Shown here: positions 1-6,286 of the stretch, piece after piece
How positions within the stretch are numbered: position 1 is the first letter of the stretch
How the letters are laid out: every line of letters starts with the position of its first letter
Assembly: GCA_947504795.1 (NCBI GenBank)
Contig: CANNJG010000085.1
Location: 1-8,209, forward strand
Reading direction: 5' to 3'
DNA from: Legionellaceae bacterium
GTDB lineage: Bacteria; Pseudomonadota; Gammaproteobacteria; Legionellales; Legionellaceae
DNA: 8,209 nucleotides
Made by a program: the position numbers and the translations under genes
The notes under the pieces: model-generated
What the model was told of the DNA's origin: nothing
The model's database searches: none
What the model saw: the letters and a program-made list of their open reading frames with translations, nothing else

Positions 1-89
1 GGTTTGGTGAGGGCAACTTTCAAGCTTTGTTTGAAGCCATTGAACGTGATCAAATTAAACGCGGGACTTTATCGGAGAAAGCCCAATGA
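1..89 (+). CDS. hpd: 4-hydroxyphenylpyruvate dioxygenase, C-terminal end (partial)
   Basis: Only the last 28 codons are present, in the frame starting at base 3 and ending at TGA 87-89. The translation begins FGEGNFQALFEAIERDQ and continues IKRGTL. The GEGNFxALFExIExDQxxRGxL pattern is the conserved C-terminal helix of bacterial 4-hydroxyphenylpyruvate dioxygenases, which gates the Fe(II) active site. The enzyme converts 4-hydroxyphenylpyruvate to homogentisate in the cytoplasm. The stop overlaps the next start as ATGA (86-89), so the downstream fumarylacetoacetase is probably translationally coupled to it. The iron ligands lie outside the window. The identification rests on this short tail plus the two tyrosine-pathway genes that follow, which together make it quite secure. 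Confidence 0.85.
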   Translation, partial: FGEGNFQALFEAIERDQIKRGTLSEKAQ

Positions 90-1069
90 AATTAGCCAGT
101 TTAAAAGGACCTCGTGATGGTAAATTATGTGTGGTGAATCGTGATCTGACCTACGCTAAGCTAGTCGAAGACATTGCACCCACCTTACAATACGCATTAG
201 ATAATTGGCTAACCATAGCGCCAAAATTGCAAGCGGCCTACGAGACTATCAACGCATCCAATCTGAGCTGTTTTCCCTTTGATCCCAGCCACTGTGTAGC
301 GCCTTTACCGCGCGCTTATCAATGGGCCGATGGCAGTGCTTATGTCAATCATGTCGCGTTAGTGCGTCAGGCTCGAAAGGCCGAAATGCCCCCTGAGTTT
401 TGGACCGATCCTTTAATTTATCAAGGCGGCTCGGATCGTTTTCTTGGACCTACCAGTCCCATTCCAGTCGTGGACGAACAGTATGGTATAGATTTTGAAT
501 CAGAAATTGCCGTCATCACTGATGATGTCCCAATGGCGATTAAACCCGAAGCCGCAGGCAAGCATATCAAACTTATCATGCTCGTGAATGACGTGTCTTT
601 ACGTAACTTGATCCCGAACGAATTAGGCAAAGGCTTTGGTTTTTTTCAATCGAAACCCGCCAGTAGTTTCTCACCCGTAGCGGTAACACTCGATGAGCTT
701 GGTGATGCCTGGGACGGTATGCGTGTTCATTTACCCCTTATGAGCACGCTCAATGGCACCCTGTTCGGGGCGCCCAATGCCGGTATCGATATGACTTTCT
801 CTTTTCCAGAGCTAATAGCACATGCCGCAAAAACAAGGGAGTTGGGTCCAGGTACTATCATTGGCTCCGGTACCGTATCAAATACAAATCGTACCACTGG
901 TTCCTCTTGCATTGCCGAAAAACGCATGCTTGAGATCATTGCAACAGGAAAAGCGACCACAGACTTCATGCACTTTGGTGATACGATTCAGATTGAAATG
1001 CTGGACAAACATCAACGTTCAATTTTCGGGGCTATTCATCAAGAGGTGATTGCCTATGCGCCTCTATGA
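86..1069 (+). CDS. fahA: fumarylacetoacetase (fumarylacetoacetate hydrolase)
   Basis: This 327-residue protein belongs to the fumarylacetoacetate hydrolase family and fits the compact bacterial fumarylacetoacetases. It would hydrolyse fumarylacetoacetate to fumarate and acetoacetate, the last step of tyrosine catabolism, in the cytoplasm using a divalent metal. An N-terminal domain (about residues 1-75) precedes the catalytic fold. Likely metal ligands are D117 in YQGGSDRFLGP (112-122), E138 and E140 in DFESE, and D169 in LVNDVS. K190 in FFQSKP and the GSGTVSN loop (260-266) fit the active-site lining. The ATG at 86 overlaps the hpd stop (ATGA), which fixes the start and suggests coupling. 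The 3' end overlaps the next gene by 14 bases. The family also includes hydratases such as MhpD, but the neighbours decide the substrate. Residue roles are by analogy with the family. Confidence 0.93.
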   Translation: MKLASLKGPRDGKLCVVNRDLTYAKLVEDIAPTLQYALDNWLTIAPKLQAAYETINASNLSCFPFDPSHCVAPLPRAYQWADGSAYVNHVALVRQARKAEMPPEFWTDPLIYQGGSDRFLGPTSPIPVVDEQYGIDFESEIAVITDDVPMAIKPEAAGKHIKLIMLVNDVSLRNLIPNELGKGFGFFQSKPASSFSPVAVTLDELGDAWDGMRVHLPLMSTLNGTLFGAPNAGIDMTFSFPELIAHAAKTRELGPGTIIGSGTVSNTNRTTGSSCIAEKRMLEIIATGKATTDFMHFGDTIQIEMLDKHQRSIFGAIHQEVIAYAPL

Positions 1070-1673
1070 TTATTATCGTTCATCTTGTAGCTATCGCGTG
1101 CGAATTGCACTCAATTGGAAACAGCTGTCGTTTGATAAAGTGGCCGTTGATTTACTAAAAGAAGAACACCATAGAGCTGATTATTATACGCTCAATCCAC
1201 AAAGCTTAGTCCCTGCCTTGGAAGATCACGGTCAATGTATCACTCAATCGTTAGCAATCTTAGAATATTTGGAAGAAGCCTATCCCACACCCGCCCTATT
1301 ACCTGAGACACCTTATGAGCGTGCGCAAGTCCGAAGCCTCTCCTTGATGATTGCCTGTGATATCCATCCTTTAAATAATCTGCGCGTCCTCAAGACGTTG
1401 CGTCATGAGTGGCATGCTGATTCATCCCAGATTACACAATGGTATCACCATTGGTTACGCGAAGGCTTTACTGCTATTGAAAAGAAACTATCTGACCATC
1501 CAAGAAAACAACCTTTTTGTTACGCGGATCAAGTCACGCTCGCTGATATTTGTTTAATCCCGCAAGTATACAATGCACTGCGGTATGAGTTTTCACTAAA
1601 GCCTTATCCAATCATCGGCGCCATTAACCAACATTGTCTAAACTTGACGGCTTTTGCAAAAGCCGAGCCCTAA
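1056..1673 (+). CDS. maiA: maleylacetoacetate isomerase (zeta-class glutathione transferase)
   Basis: This protein has 205 residues. It isomerises maleylacetoacetate to fumarylacetoacetate with glutathione as cofactor, the step just before the neighbouring hydrolase. The thioredoxin-like N-terminal domain carries the zeta-class signature SSCSYRVRIAL (residues 9-19), with S9/S10/C11 at the glutathione site. NPQSLVPAL supplies the cis-proline loop, and QSLAILEYLEE binds the glutathione gamma-glutamyl group. The helical domain has CDIHPLNNLRVL and the ADICLIPQVYNA motif typical of the class. I chose ATG 1056 rather than TTG 1050, because AAGAGGTG (1041-1048) sits 7 bases ahead and family members begin MxLYxYxRSS. 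The end (AKAEP) lacks the few residues after the AxP motif seen in many homologues, a small C-terminal trim. Its last 4 bases overlap the stop of the opposing gene. Confidence 0.94.
   Translation: MRLYDYYRSSCSYRVRIALNWKQLSFDKVAVDLLKEEHHRADYYTLNPQSLVPALEDHGQCITQSLAILEYLEEAYPTPALLPETPYERAQVRSLSLMIACDIHPLNNLRVLKTLRHEWHADSSQITQWYHHWLREGFTAIEKKLSDHPRKQPFCYADQVTLADICLIPQVYNALRYEFSLKPYPIIGAINQHCLNLTAFAKAEP
1648..1665. repeat. 18-bp perfect palindrome at the maiA 3' end
   Basis: CGGCTTTTGCAAAAGCCG is its own reverse complement and can fold as a 7-bp stem with a TGCA loop. It lies inside the last codons of maiA and about 5 bases beyond the stop of the opposing membrane-protein gene. It could act as a two-way transcription stop or 3' mRNA stabiliser for both converging transcripts. 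No U-tract follows on either strand, so a classical intrinsic terminator is not supported. Confidence 0.5.
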
Positions 1674-2110
1674 GTTTGGCCTATGGGATAAATCGGGACG
1701 ATTATATGGTGTATAATATAAGTCCGTACCGCACCACTAATCAACGTCATTCCCAAAAGTAACAATACTAGCATCACCCAATAATATCCGATGCCTGAGC
1801 ACGTTTTTTTAGTTAACCTAAGCATATACTCTGTTTTAATTAACCATAAAATAGAACCTAGTAAAATGAACCACGAGATGCCAGTGAGCCAAACCATAGG
1901 TTTTAATACCCAAATATTATGGGTGACTACCAAAACGATCCCAATCAACAATCCCAAAATACTGGCTAATGCAATGACTGGATTATTGGCTTTAAGCCCT
2001 AATATTAATTTTCGATGAAAATCTATCCGCAGCATAACAACAATGGCGAGCGAAAACATGAATAATCCGAAGATTAGAGCTAACAAATAATTGTAACTTA
2101 GTAGATTCAT
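1670..2110 (-). CDS. hypothetical four-helix inner-membrane protein
   Basis: I do not recognise this 146-residue protein. It is strongly hydrophobic, with four likely membrane helices at about residues 8-27, 46-64, 72-92 and 108-129. Short charged stretches lie between them (RIDFHRK at 28-34; KTEYMLRLTKK at 92-102). No cleavable signal, catalytic motif or metal site is visible. The ATG at 2110 is preferred over an in-frame GTG at 2134, because GAGGAGG lies 7 bases upstream and the promoter proposed at 2146-2175 would give a leader of only about 29 bases. It is divergent from asnS and converges on maiA with a 4-base stop overlap. Its place next to the tyrosine operon gives no functional hint, since it is on the other strand. 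Confidence 0.75.
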   Translation of the reverse strand: MNLLSYNYLLALIFGLFMFSLAIVVMLRIDFHRKLILGLKANNPVIALASILGLLIGIVLVVTHNIWVLKPMVWLTGISWFILLGSILWLIKTEYMLRLTKKTCSGIGYYWVMLVLLLLGMTLISGAVRTYIIHHIIVPIYPIGQT

Positions 2111-2145
2111 GCAAGCCTCCTCTTGAAACGTCACCTCGTACTATC

Positions 2146-2175
2146 ATTATTAGCGTTAATCAAACAAAATTGCAA
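2146..2175 (-). promoter_or_regulatory. predicted sigma70 promoter for the membrane-protein gene
   Basis: Read on the minus strand, TTGCAA (2175-2170) is followed after 18 bases by AATAAT (2151-2146), which matches the -10 consensus at 5 of 6 positions. The predicted start near 2139 lies about 29 bases before the ATG at 2110 and its strong ribosome site. The -35 box is the same palindromic hexamer proposed for asnS in the other direction. Found by eye only. Confidence 0.45.
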
Positions 2176-2199
2176 ATGACTATCACAAAAGTGTATTAT
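2170..2199 (+). promoter_or_regulatory. predicted sigma70 promoter for asnS
   Basis: TTGCAA (2170-2175) and TATTAT (2194-2199) are separated by 18 bases. Each is close to the sigma70 consensus. Transcription would start near 2206 and give a leader of about 128 bases before the asnS ATG, which contains the inverted repeat described separately. Found by eye only. Confidence 0.45.
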
Positions 2200-2210
2200 C
2201 CTATAAAACC

Positions 2211-2294
2211 AGTTGAAGCCTTCGTCGAAAAGCATCAAAAAATATTTAAATTTCAGCGCACCAGACCTTTCTGCTTCGGCTTCAACTTCTTTTT
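2211..2294 (+). promoter_or_regulatory. candidate transcription attenuator in the asnS leader
   Basis: AGTTGAAGCC (2211-2220) is perfectly complementary to GGCTTCAACT (2278-2287). A second helix can form inside it: GAA/GCA (2227-2234, with two bulged A) with TGCTTC (2272-2277). The right arm runs straight into TCTTTTT (2288-2294), the layout of an intrinsic terminator, about 40 bases before the asnS start. The left arm can instead pair locally, for example TTC 2221-2223 with GAA 2227-2229, which would give an alternative state. The loop is long (about 37 bases), which weakens the case. No leader ORF starting with ATG is present, and no T-box features were seen. Confidence 0.4.
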
Positions 2295-2333
2295 ACAGGA
2301 TTATCTCAACCCATTCCACAAGGAACTCAGCGC

Positions 2334-3740
2334 ATGGAAAAACAAGCATCTTCGATTTCACACTGCCTTGCAGGACGCTACCAAGCCAACAGCACGGTTC
2401 GTGTACAAGGATGGGTCAGAACACGCCGTGATTCGAAAGCAGGGCTTTCTTTTATTGCCTTACATGATGGATCTTGCCATGCCAGTTTACAATTGGTTGT
2501 TCCTGCGGATTTACCTAATTATCAATCCGAAGTTTTACGTTTAACTGCCGGATGTTCCTTGGTCGCTTCTGGGGTATTGATTGCCTCTCAAGGCCAAGGC
2601 CAGCAATTCGAAATTCAGGTCACTGAGCTAGACGTTGTCGGTTGGGTCGACAACCCCGATACCTACCCCATTTCTGCAAAACGCCATACGCTAGAATATC
2701 TTCGTGACGTAGCGCATTTACGTCCTAGAACCAATACAATCGGCGCTATCTCTCGTGTCAGGCACTGTTTGTCGCAAGCGATTCATCGTTTTTTACATGA
2801 ACGGGGTTATCTTTGGGTGCATACGCCTATCATCACGGCGAGTGATTGTGAAGGTGCCGGCGAATTGTTTCGCGTGAGTACTTTAGATCTGCTGAACGTA
2901 CCGCGTGCACCCGCAGGAAACATTGATTTTTCTAAAGACTTTTTCGGTAAAGAAACATTTTTAACTGTTTCAGGACAATTGAATGTCGAGTCTTACTGTT
3001 TGGCGCTTTCCAAAGTCTACACCTTTGGGCCTACCTTTCGTGCCGAAAACTCCAACACAAGTCGTCATCTAGCGGAATTTTGGATGGTAGAACCTGAGGT
3101 TGCCTTTGCTGATTTGAATGATATATGCCTGTTAAGCCAGCAATTTCTTCAGTATTTATGCCAAACCGCCCTCGACGAGCGCGAAGATGATTTGGTATTT
3201 TTTAATCAATATGTCGCGCCCGGTTTACTGGACCGCTTAGCAGGCCTCGCAAAAGCAGAATTTGAAGTCATGACCTACTCAGAGGCAGTTCATTTATTAC
3301 AGAAATCGAACCATACCTTTGAATTTCCTGTCGCATGGGGATTGGACTTGCAATCTGAACATGAGCGCTATCTTGCTGAAACCTTATGTAAAAAACCCGT
3401 CATTCTCACAAATTATCCCGCAGCAATTAAAAGCTTCTATATGCGGTTAAACGATGATGGAAAAACCGTGGCAGCGATGGATGTTCTAGTGCCAGGGATT
3501 GGTGAAATCATTGGCGGCAGCCAACGCGAAGATCGTTTGAGTGTCTTAGATCAGCGTATGAATGAATGCAATCTCAACAAAGACACCTATCAATGGTATC
3601 GTGACTTACGACGATATGGCAGCGTTCCCCATGCAGGTTTTGGTTTGGGGTTAGAACGATTAGTGGGATATATCACCGGTGTCACCAATGTACGTGATGT
3701 GATTCCTTTTCCTAGAACGCCCGGAAATGCAGCGTTTTAA
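2334..3740 (+). CDS. asnS: asparaginyl-tRNA synthetase
   Basis: This 468-residue class II (subclass IIb) synthetase charges tRNA-Asn with asparagine at ATP expense, in the cytoplasm as a homodimer. An OB-fold anticodon-binding domain occupies about residues 20-105 (VRVQGWVRTRRDSKAGLSFIALHDGS start). The catalytic core follows, with motif 1 around HERGYLWVHTPIIT (155-168) and motif 2 TFGPTFRAENSNTSRHLAEF (230-249). Motif 3 is GFGLGLERLVGYITG (435-449). The LTVSGQLNVE segment (210-219) and the length match bacterial AsnRS better than AspRS, which carries a GAD insertion and is near 590 residues. The ATG at 2334 has AAGGAA (2320-2325) 8 bases upstream. It appears monocistronic: the upstream neighbour is divergent and the downstream gene converges. 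Its leader holds a possible attenuator. Confidence 0.97.
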   Translation: MEKQASSISHCLAGRYQANSTVRVQGWVRTRRDSKAGLSFIALHDGSCHASLQLVVPADLPNYQSEVLRLTAGCSLVASGVLIASQGQGQQFEIQVTELDVVGWVDNPDTYPISAKRHTLEYLRDVAHLRPRTNTIGAISRVRHCLSQAIHRFLHERGYLWVHTPIITASDCEGAGELFRVSTLDLLNVPRAPAGNIDFSKDFFGKETFLTVSGQLNVESYCLALSKVYTFGPTFRAENSNTSRHLAEFWMVEPEVAFADLNDICLLSQQFLQYLCQTALDEREDDLVFFNQYVAPGLLDRLAGLAKAEFEVMTYSEAVHLLQKSNHTFEFPVAWGLDLQSEHERYLAETLCKKPVILTNYPAAIKSFYMRLNDDGKTVAAMDVLVPGIGEIIGGSQREDRLSVLDQRMNECNLNKDTYQWYRDLRRYGSVPHAGFGLGLERLVGYITGVTNVRDVIPFPRTPGNAAF

Positions 3741-3748
3741 CGAGTCAG

Positions 3749-3783
3749 ACCACGCTTACCGTCCTCCAAGACGGACGCGTGGT
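3749..3783. repeat. hairpin just after asnS
   Basis: ACCACGC (3749-3755) pairs with GCGTGGT (3777-3783). Inside that, CCGTC (3759-3763) pairs with GACGG (3770-3774) around a 6-base loop. The structure begins 8 bases after the asnS stop and is GC-rich compared with its surroundings. There is no T-run after it, so it may be a processing or stability element or a Rho-type 3' end rather than a classical terminator. CCGTCC recurs at 3795-3800. Confidence 0.45.
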
Positions 3784-3825
3784 GAGATCGACTGCCGTCC
3801 ACGACAGCACTTTCACTTCTAGGAT

Positions 3826-3846
3826 AAAAGCCAGATTTTTCCTGGC
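3826..3846 (-). terminator. probable intrinsic terminator of the lol operon
   Basis: On the minus strand GCCAG (3846-3842) and CTGGC (3834-3830) form a 5-bp stem around a 7-base A-rich loop. TTTTAT follows directly. It lies about 55 bases past the lolD stop, in the right place to end the lolC-lolD transcript. The stem is short, so strength is uncertain. Confidence 0.45.
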
Positions 3847-3899
3847 GCACACCAAAATCAAGTAGGGTGTGTTGACAATTGCTGCTGCATCAGCTGGCG

Positions 3900-4577
3900 C
3901 TAATCATGTAACTGACCGTCATACAATGACCATACCGAATCCATCCGTTCTGCCAATTTCAAATCGTGAGTCACCATCACCAAGGCTGTTTGGTAGCGCT
4001 GATTCAAGGTTAGCATCACATCAAATATCTTCAAAGCAGTCTGGTGATCTAAATTACCGGTGGGTTCATCTGCTAATACACAAGCAGGTTGATGGACGAG
4101 CCCGCGCGCAATCGCTACTCGTTGGCGCTCACCGCCAGAAAGTTGCCCGGGCTTATGCTGTAACCGAGCACCCAGACCGACATCGTTGAGTATGTCTCTA
4201 GCGCGCTCAAACGCATCACGCTTACTCGTTTTTGCCAAAAGCATAGGCATCGCTACATTTTCCAGTGCCGAAAACTCAGGCAATAAATGGTGAAACTGAT
4301 AGACAAATCCTAACGATTTATTCCGTATTGCGCAGCGGTGACTTTCTGATAAAGTTTGCCAGTCGGTTCCTTGAATAGATACGATCCCGCTCGTTGGTGT
4401 ATCCAGCCCGCCCAGCAATTGTAATAACGAACTTTTACCCGAACCCGAGGGTCCAACAATGGCAATGCGCGCCCCTGCTGCTATAGATAGATTAATCCCC
4501 TGCAAAACGTCGATAACGTTATGCCCTTCTTGATAAGATTTTTTAAGCTGCTGACATTGAATAATCACTTCACTCAT
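3900..4577 (-). CDS. lolD: lipoprotein-releasing ABC transporter ATPase LolD
   Basis: This 225-residue ATPase powers extraction of outer-membrane lipoproteins from the inner membrane and their transfer to LolA. Walker A is GPSGSGKS (residues 42-49). The Q-loop lies in YQFHHLLPEF (93-102, Q94), a stretch typical of LolD. The signature is LSGGERQ (146-152), Walker B is CVLADEP (166-172; D170, E171), and the switch histidine is H204 in VTHD. All ATPase motifs are intact. I use ATG 4577 rather than the longer reading from 4595, because MSEVIIQCQQLKKSY is the usual family start and GAGG lies 9 bases ahead. It overlaps the upstream permease gene by 8 bases, indicating coupled translation. Related MacB or FtsE-type ATPases are less likely given the adjacent LolC/E permease. 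Confidence 0.93.
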   Translation of the reverse strand: MSEVIIQCQQLKKSYQEGHNVIDVLQGINLSIAAGARIAIVGPSGSGKSSLLQLLGGLDTPTSGIVSIQGTDWQTLSESHRCAIRNKSLGFVYQFHHLLPEFSALENVAMPMLLAKTSKRDAFERARDILNDVGLGARLQHKPGQLSGGERQRVAIARGLVHQPACVLADEPTGNLDHQTALKIFDVMLTLNQRYQTALVMVTHDLKLAERMDSVWSLYDGQLHD

Positions 4578-5817
4578 AATGTAACGCCTCGGCAATTACG
4601 GTTTTTGATGCACGCCATGCAGGATAGATCGTGGCTAAGAAACTTAAGATAAGGGCGGTCACTGCAATCAAGGTAATATCAGACCCTAAAATTTTTGACG
4701 GCAAGTAGTCAATAAAGTAAATACTCGAAGACAAAATATGCAAATCAAAAAGTGTCTGTAAATAATTGACTATTTTGGTGGTATTACTCGCGAGTAATAC
4801 GCCACCGCCAATCCCCATCATAATACCCAGACACCCAATCAACATACCCTGAACGATAAATACCGTTAAAATGAAGCGCGGGGTTGCCCCAAGCGTGCGT
4901 AGAATGGCGATTTCTGCTTGTTTATCATTTACAATCATCACTAGCGAAGACACCAAATTAAATGCGGCGACGCCAATAATCAGCATTAAAATCAAAAACA
5001 TCATGGTCTTTTCCATTTTAATCGCATCAAAAAACGCCCCAAAACTGTCAGTCCAATCACCCACTTGGTAGGCATCACCCAGTTGTTGTGCTAAGTTTTT
5101 GGCTTGTAAGGGTGCTTGATAAATATCCGCTACTTTCATTCGCAGACCGGTCACATCCATGGGTTGTAGCTGTAATAGTTTTTGTGCATCGTCTAGATGA
5201 ATAAAAGCTAATTTGGTATCAAAACTAAACCCTGCTCCGGCAGAAAATATTCCGCGTACTTCAAAGCGCTTAAAACGTGGAATCATACCTGCTAAGGTCA
5301 CCGAAGCTTGCGGGATCATCACAGTAATGGAATCACCTATCATCACGCCCAAGTTTGTTGCCAAACCTTTGCCCAACACAATTCCAAAATGATCCAAATT
5401 CATCGCAGATCCGATTAAAATCTTATCCTGAAGATGCGTAATAGCTTGCTCTTGTTGGGGTAAAATACCCGTGAGTACGACAGGAACCACTTCACCATTG
5501 CTCGTCAATAGACCTTGAGAACTCACAAAGGGAGATAGCGCCTGAATATAAGAATACTTCTTCATACGCTTTTCTAAAGCTTGCCAATCATGCAGCATGC
5601 CTAGTTGATGCGTGACGGTGATTTCCGGAACCATGCCGAAAAATCGCTTATGAATCTCTTCATCAAAACCGTTCATGACGGATAAGACCGTAATGAGTAC
5701 CATCACGCCGAGTCCAATACCAAGCATCGAACTCAAAGAAATAAAAGAAACAAAATGGTTTTTCTTTTTAGCGCGGGTGTATCGCAATCCAATGAATAAC
5801 GCTAGGGGTTTGAACAT
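4570..5817 (-). CDS. lolC: lipoprotein-releasing transporter permease (LolC/LolE family, possibly LolF-like)
   Basis: This 415-residue protein is the membrane subunit that partners LolD. A first membrane helix at about residues 22-48 ends in the family motif SVMNGFDEE (46-54). A large periplasmic domain follows. Three C-terminal helices begin at MMFLILMLIIGVAAFNLVSS, with the cytoplasmic coupling segment AILRTLGATPR after the second helix. The protein ends YPAWRASKTVIAEALHYE, a strong LolC/E hallmark. The start at 5817 gives MFKPLALFIGLRYTRAK, the normal family N-terminus; a longer reading from TTG 5871 adds an unconserved leader. In E. coli the order is lolC-lolD-lolE with two permeases. Here only one permease gene lies next to lolD, and the genes on both sides are unrelated. 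A single homodimeric LolF-type permease, as described in Francisella and other gammaproteobacteria, is therefore possible. LolC versus LolE cannot be settled here. Confidence 0.9.
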   Translation of the reverse strand: MFKPLALFIGLRYTRAKKKNHFVSFISLSSMLGIGLGVMVLITVLSVMNGFDEEIHKRFFGMVPEITVTHQLGMLHDWQALEKRMKKYSYIQALSPFVSSQGLLTSNGEVVPVVLTGILPQQEQAITHLQDKILIGSAMNLDHFGIVLGKGLATNLGVMIGDSITVMIPQASVTLAGMIPRFKRFEVRGIFSAGAGFSFDTKLAFIHLDDAQKLLQLQPMDVTGLRMKVADIYQAPLQAKNLAQQLGDAYQVGDWTDSFGAFFDAIKMEKTMMFLILMLIIGVAAFNLVSSLVMIVNDKQAEIAILRTLGATPRFILTVFIVQGMLIGCLGIMMGIGGGVLLASNTTKIVNYLQTLFDLHILSSSIYFIDYLPSKILGSDITLIAVTALILSFLATIYPAWRASKTVIAEALHYE

Positions 5818-6264
5818 AAAAGGAAAGTTCTTCAAGTTAAAATGTGATTGTAGTGAAATTTCAAGCAACAAGATAGGATCCTATTGCAATATATACCCGA
5901 CCAATGGGCTCAATGGGCAAATGAATGGGGACAAACTCAGGATTTTTAAGGGAACTGTATGGCGTAATTTCAGCACCACCGTTCTATTTGAGGTTGACTG
6001 GGGTAACTGAATGGATCTATTCAAACAGGACAATCACATGAAACGAACATAGCGTTTTGATTTTTGGAATGGTAGTATTAGTGATAGTTTTCACTTGGCC
6101 ATTAACAATGAATCAGCTATACAACAAAGCCTTACAGACCCGACCTATAGCATGATTTTTATCATAAAAAATTTTCAAGCACCATTTGAGATTCGCCGAA
6201 TAGGACGACTCTCAGAGTTTCAGGAATTGCGGCAACTAGATATCATTGTCAAAGAGAGAAATTT
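5818..6264. other. long divergent intergenic region between lolC and the desaturase
   Basis: This gap of 447 bases should hold the promoters of both the lol operon and the desaturase operon. Visible items are a 12-bp palindrome (5873-5884), an imperfect tandem CAATGGGC repeat (5902-5918) and possible debris of a small membrane-protein gene (6038-6286). ATGAT-TTTT-ATCAT also forms a small hairpin at 6152-6165. Candidate promoters are weak: for the desaturase, TTGGCC (6095-6100), 17 bases, TATACA (6118-6123); for lolC, a minus-strand TACAAT -10 near 5850 without a good -35. I see no RNA gene here. Confidence 0.5.
5873..5884. promoter_or_regulatory. 12-bp palindrome, possible operator
   Basis: ATAGGATCCTAT is a perfect palindrome located 56 bases upstream of the lolC start codon. 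Such a symmetric site in a divergent promoter region could bind a dimeric regulator. No known operator was recognised, and a 12-bp palindrome can occur by chance. Confidence 0.2.
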
Positions 6265-6286
6265 ATGCAAGCACTTGCGAAGTTAA
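6038..6286 (+). pseudogene. possible remnant of a small membrane-protein gene
   Basis: ATG 6038 has AGGA 7 bases upstream, but its frame reads MKRT and then stops. One base later in register, the sequence continues as SVLIFGMVVLVIVFTWPLT, a clean membrane helix, then MNQLYNKALQTRP, and stops at 6153-6155. The original frame reopens over the same area and runs to 6286 as a soluble, charged tail that includes SEFQELRQLDIIVKERN. Read with two compensating shifts, the pieces would make one protein of about 80 residues with an N-terminal anchor. It ends 22 bases inside the desaturase gene. This could be a decayed gene or a chance alignment of open frames; the family is not recognised. The helix alone could also be a free small protein from ATG 6069, but that start has no good ribosome site. 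Confidence 0.25.

Noticed and set aside
421..969. Minus-strand open frames inside the fumarylacetoacetase gene
   Set aside because: They lie antisense to a fully conserved enzyme and have no ribosome sites.
1050..1055. TTG start for the maleylacetoacetate isomerase
   Set aside because: ATG 1056 has better ribosome-site spacing (AAGAGGTG, 7 bases) and matches the family N-terminus.
2206..2333. T-box riboswitch in the asnS leader
   Set aside because: No T-box consensus or specifier-loop architecture is visible, and T-boxes are rare outside Gram-positives; only the terminator-like hairpin is supported.
2213..2431. TTG-initiated frame through the asnS leader as a possible leader peptide
   Set aside because: It is not enriched in Asn codons, has no ribosome site, and runs about 100 bases into asnS; its serine-rich translation looks like noise.
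2170..2544. Open frame of 124 codons overlapping the asnS leader and start
   Set aside because: It begins within the proposed promoter, has no ribosome site, and overlaps well-supported asnS coding sequence in another frame.
3869..4189. Plus-strand open frame and a TTGACA motif near 3870
   Set aside because: The frame is the antisense of lolD, whose ATPase motifs are complete, and no -10 box lies at proper spacing from the TTGACA.
5818..5871. TTG start at 5871 adding 18 residues to the LolC/E permease
   Set aside because: The added residues are not typical of the family, whereas MFKPLALFIGLRYTRAK at 5817 is the usual N-terminus.
5675..6010. Plus-strand open frame of 111 codons across the lolC start
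   Set aside because: It is antisense to the conserved LolC N-terminus for half its length and shows no ribosome site or recognisable protein features.
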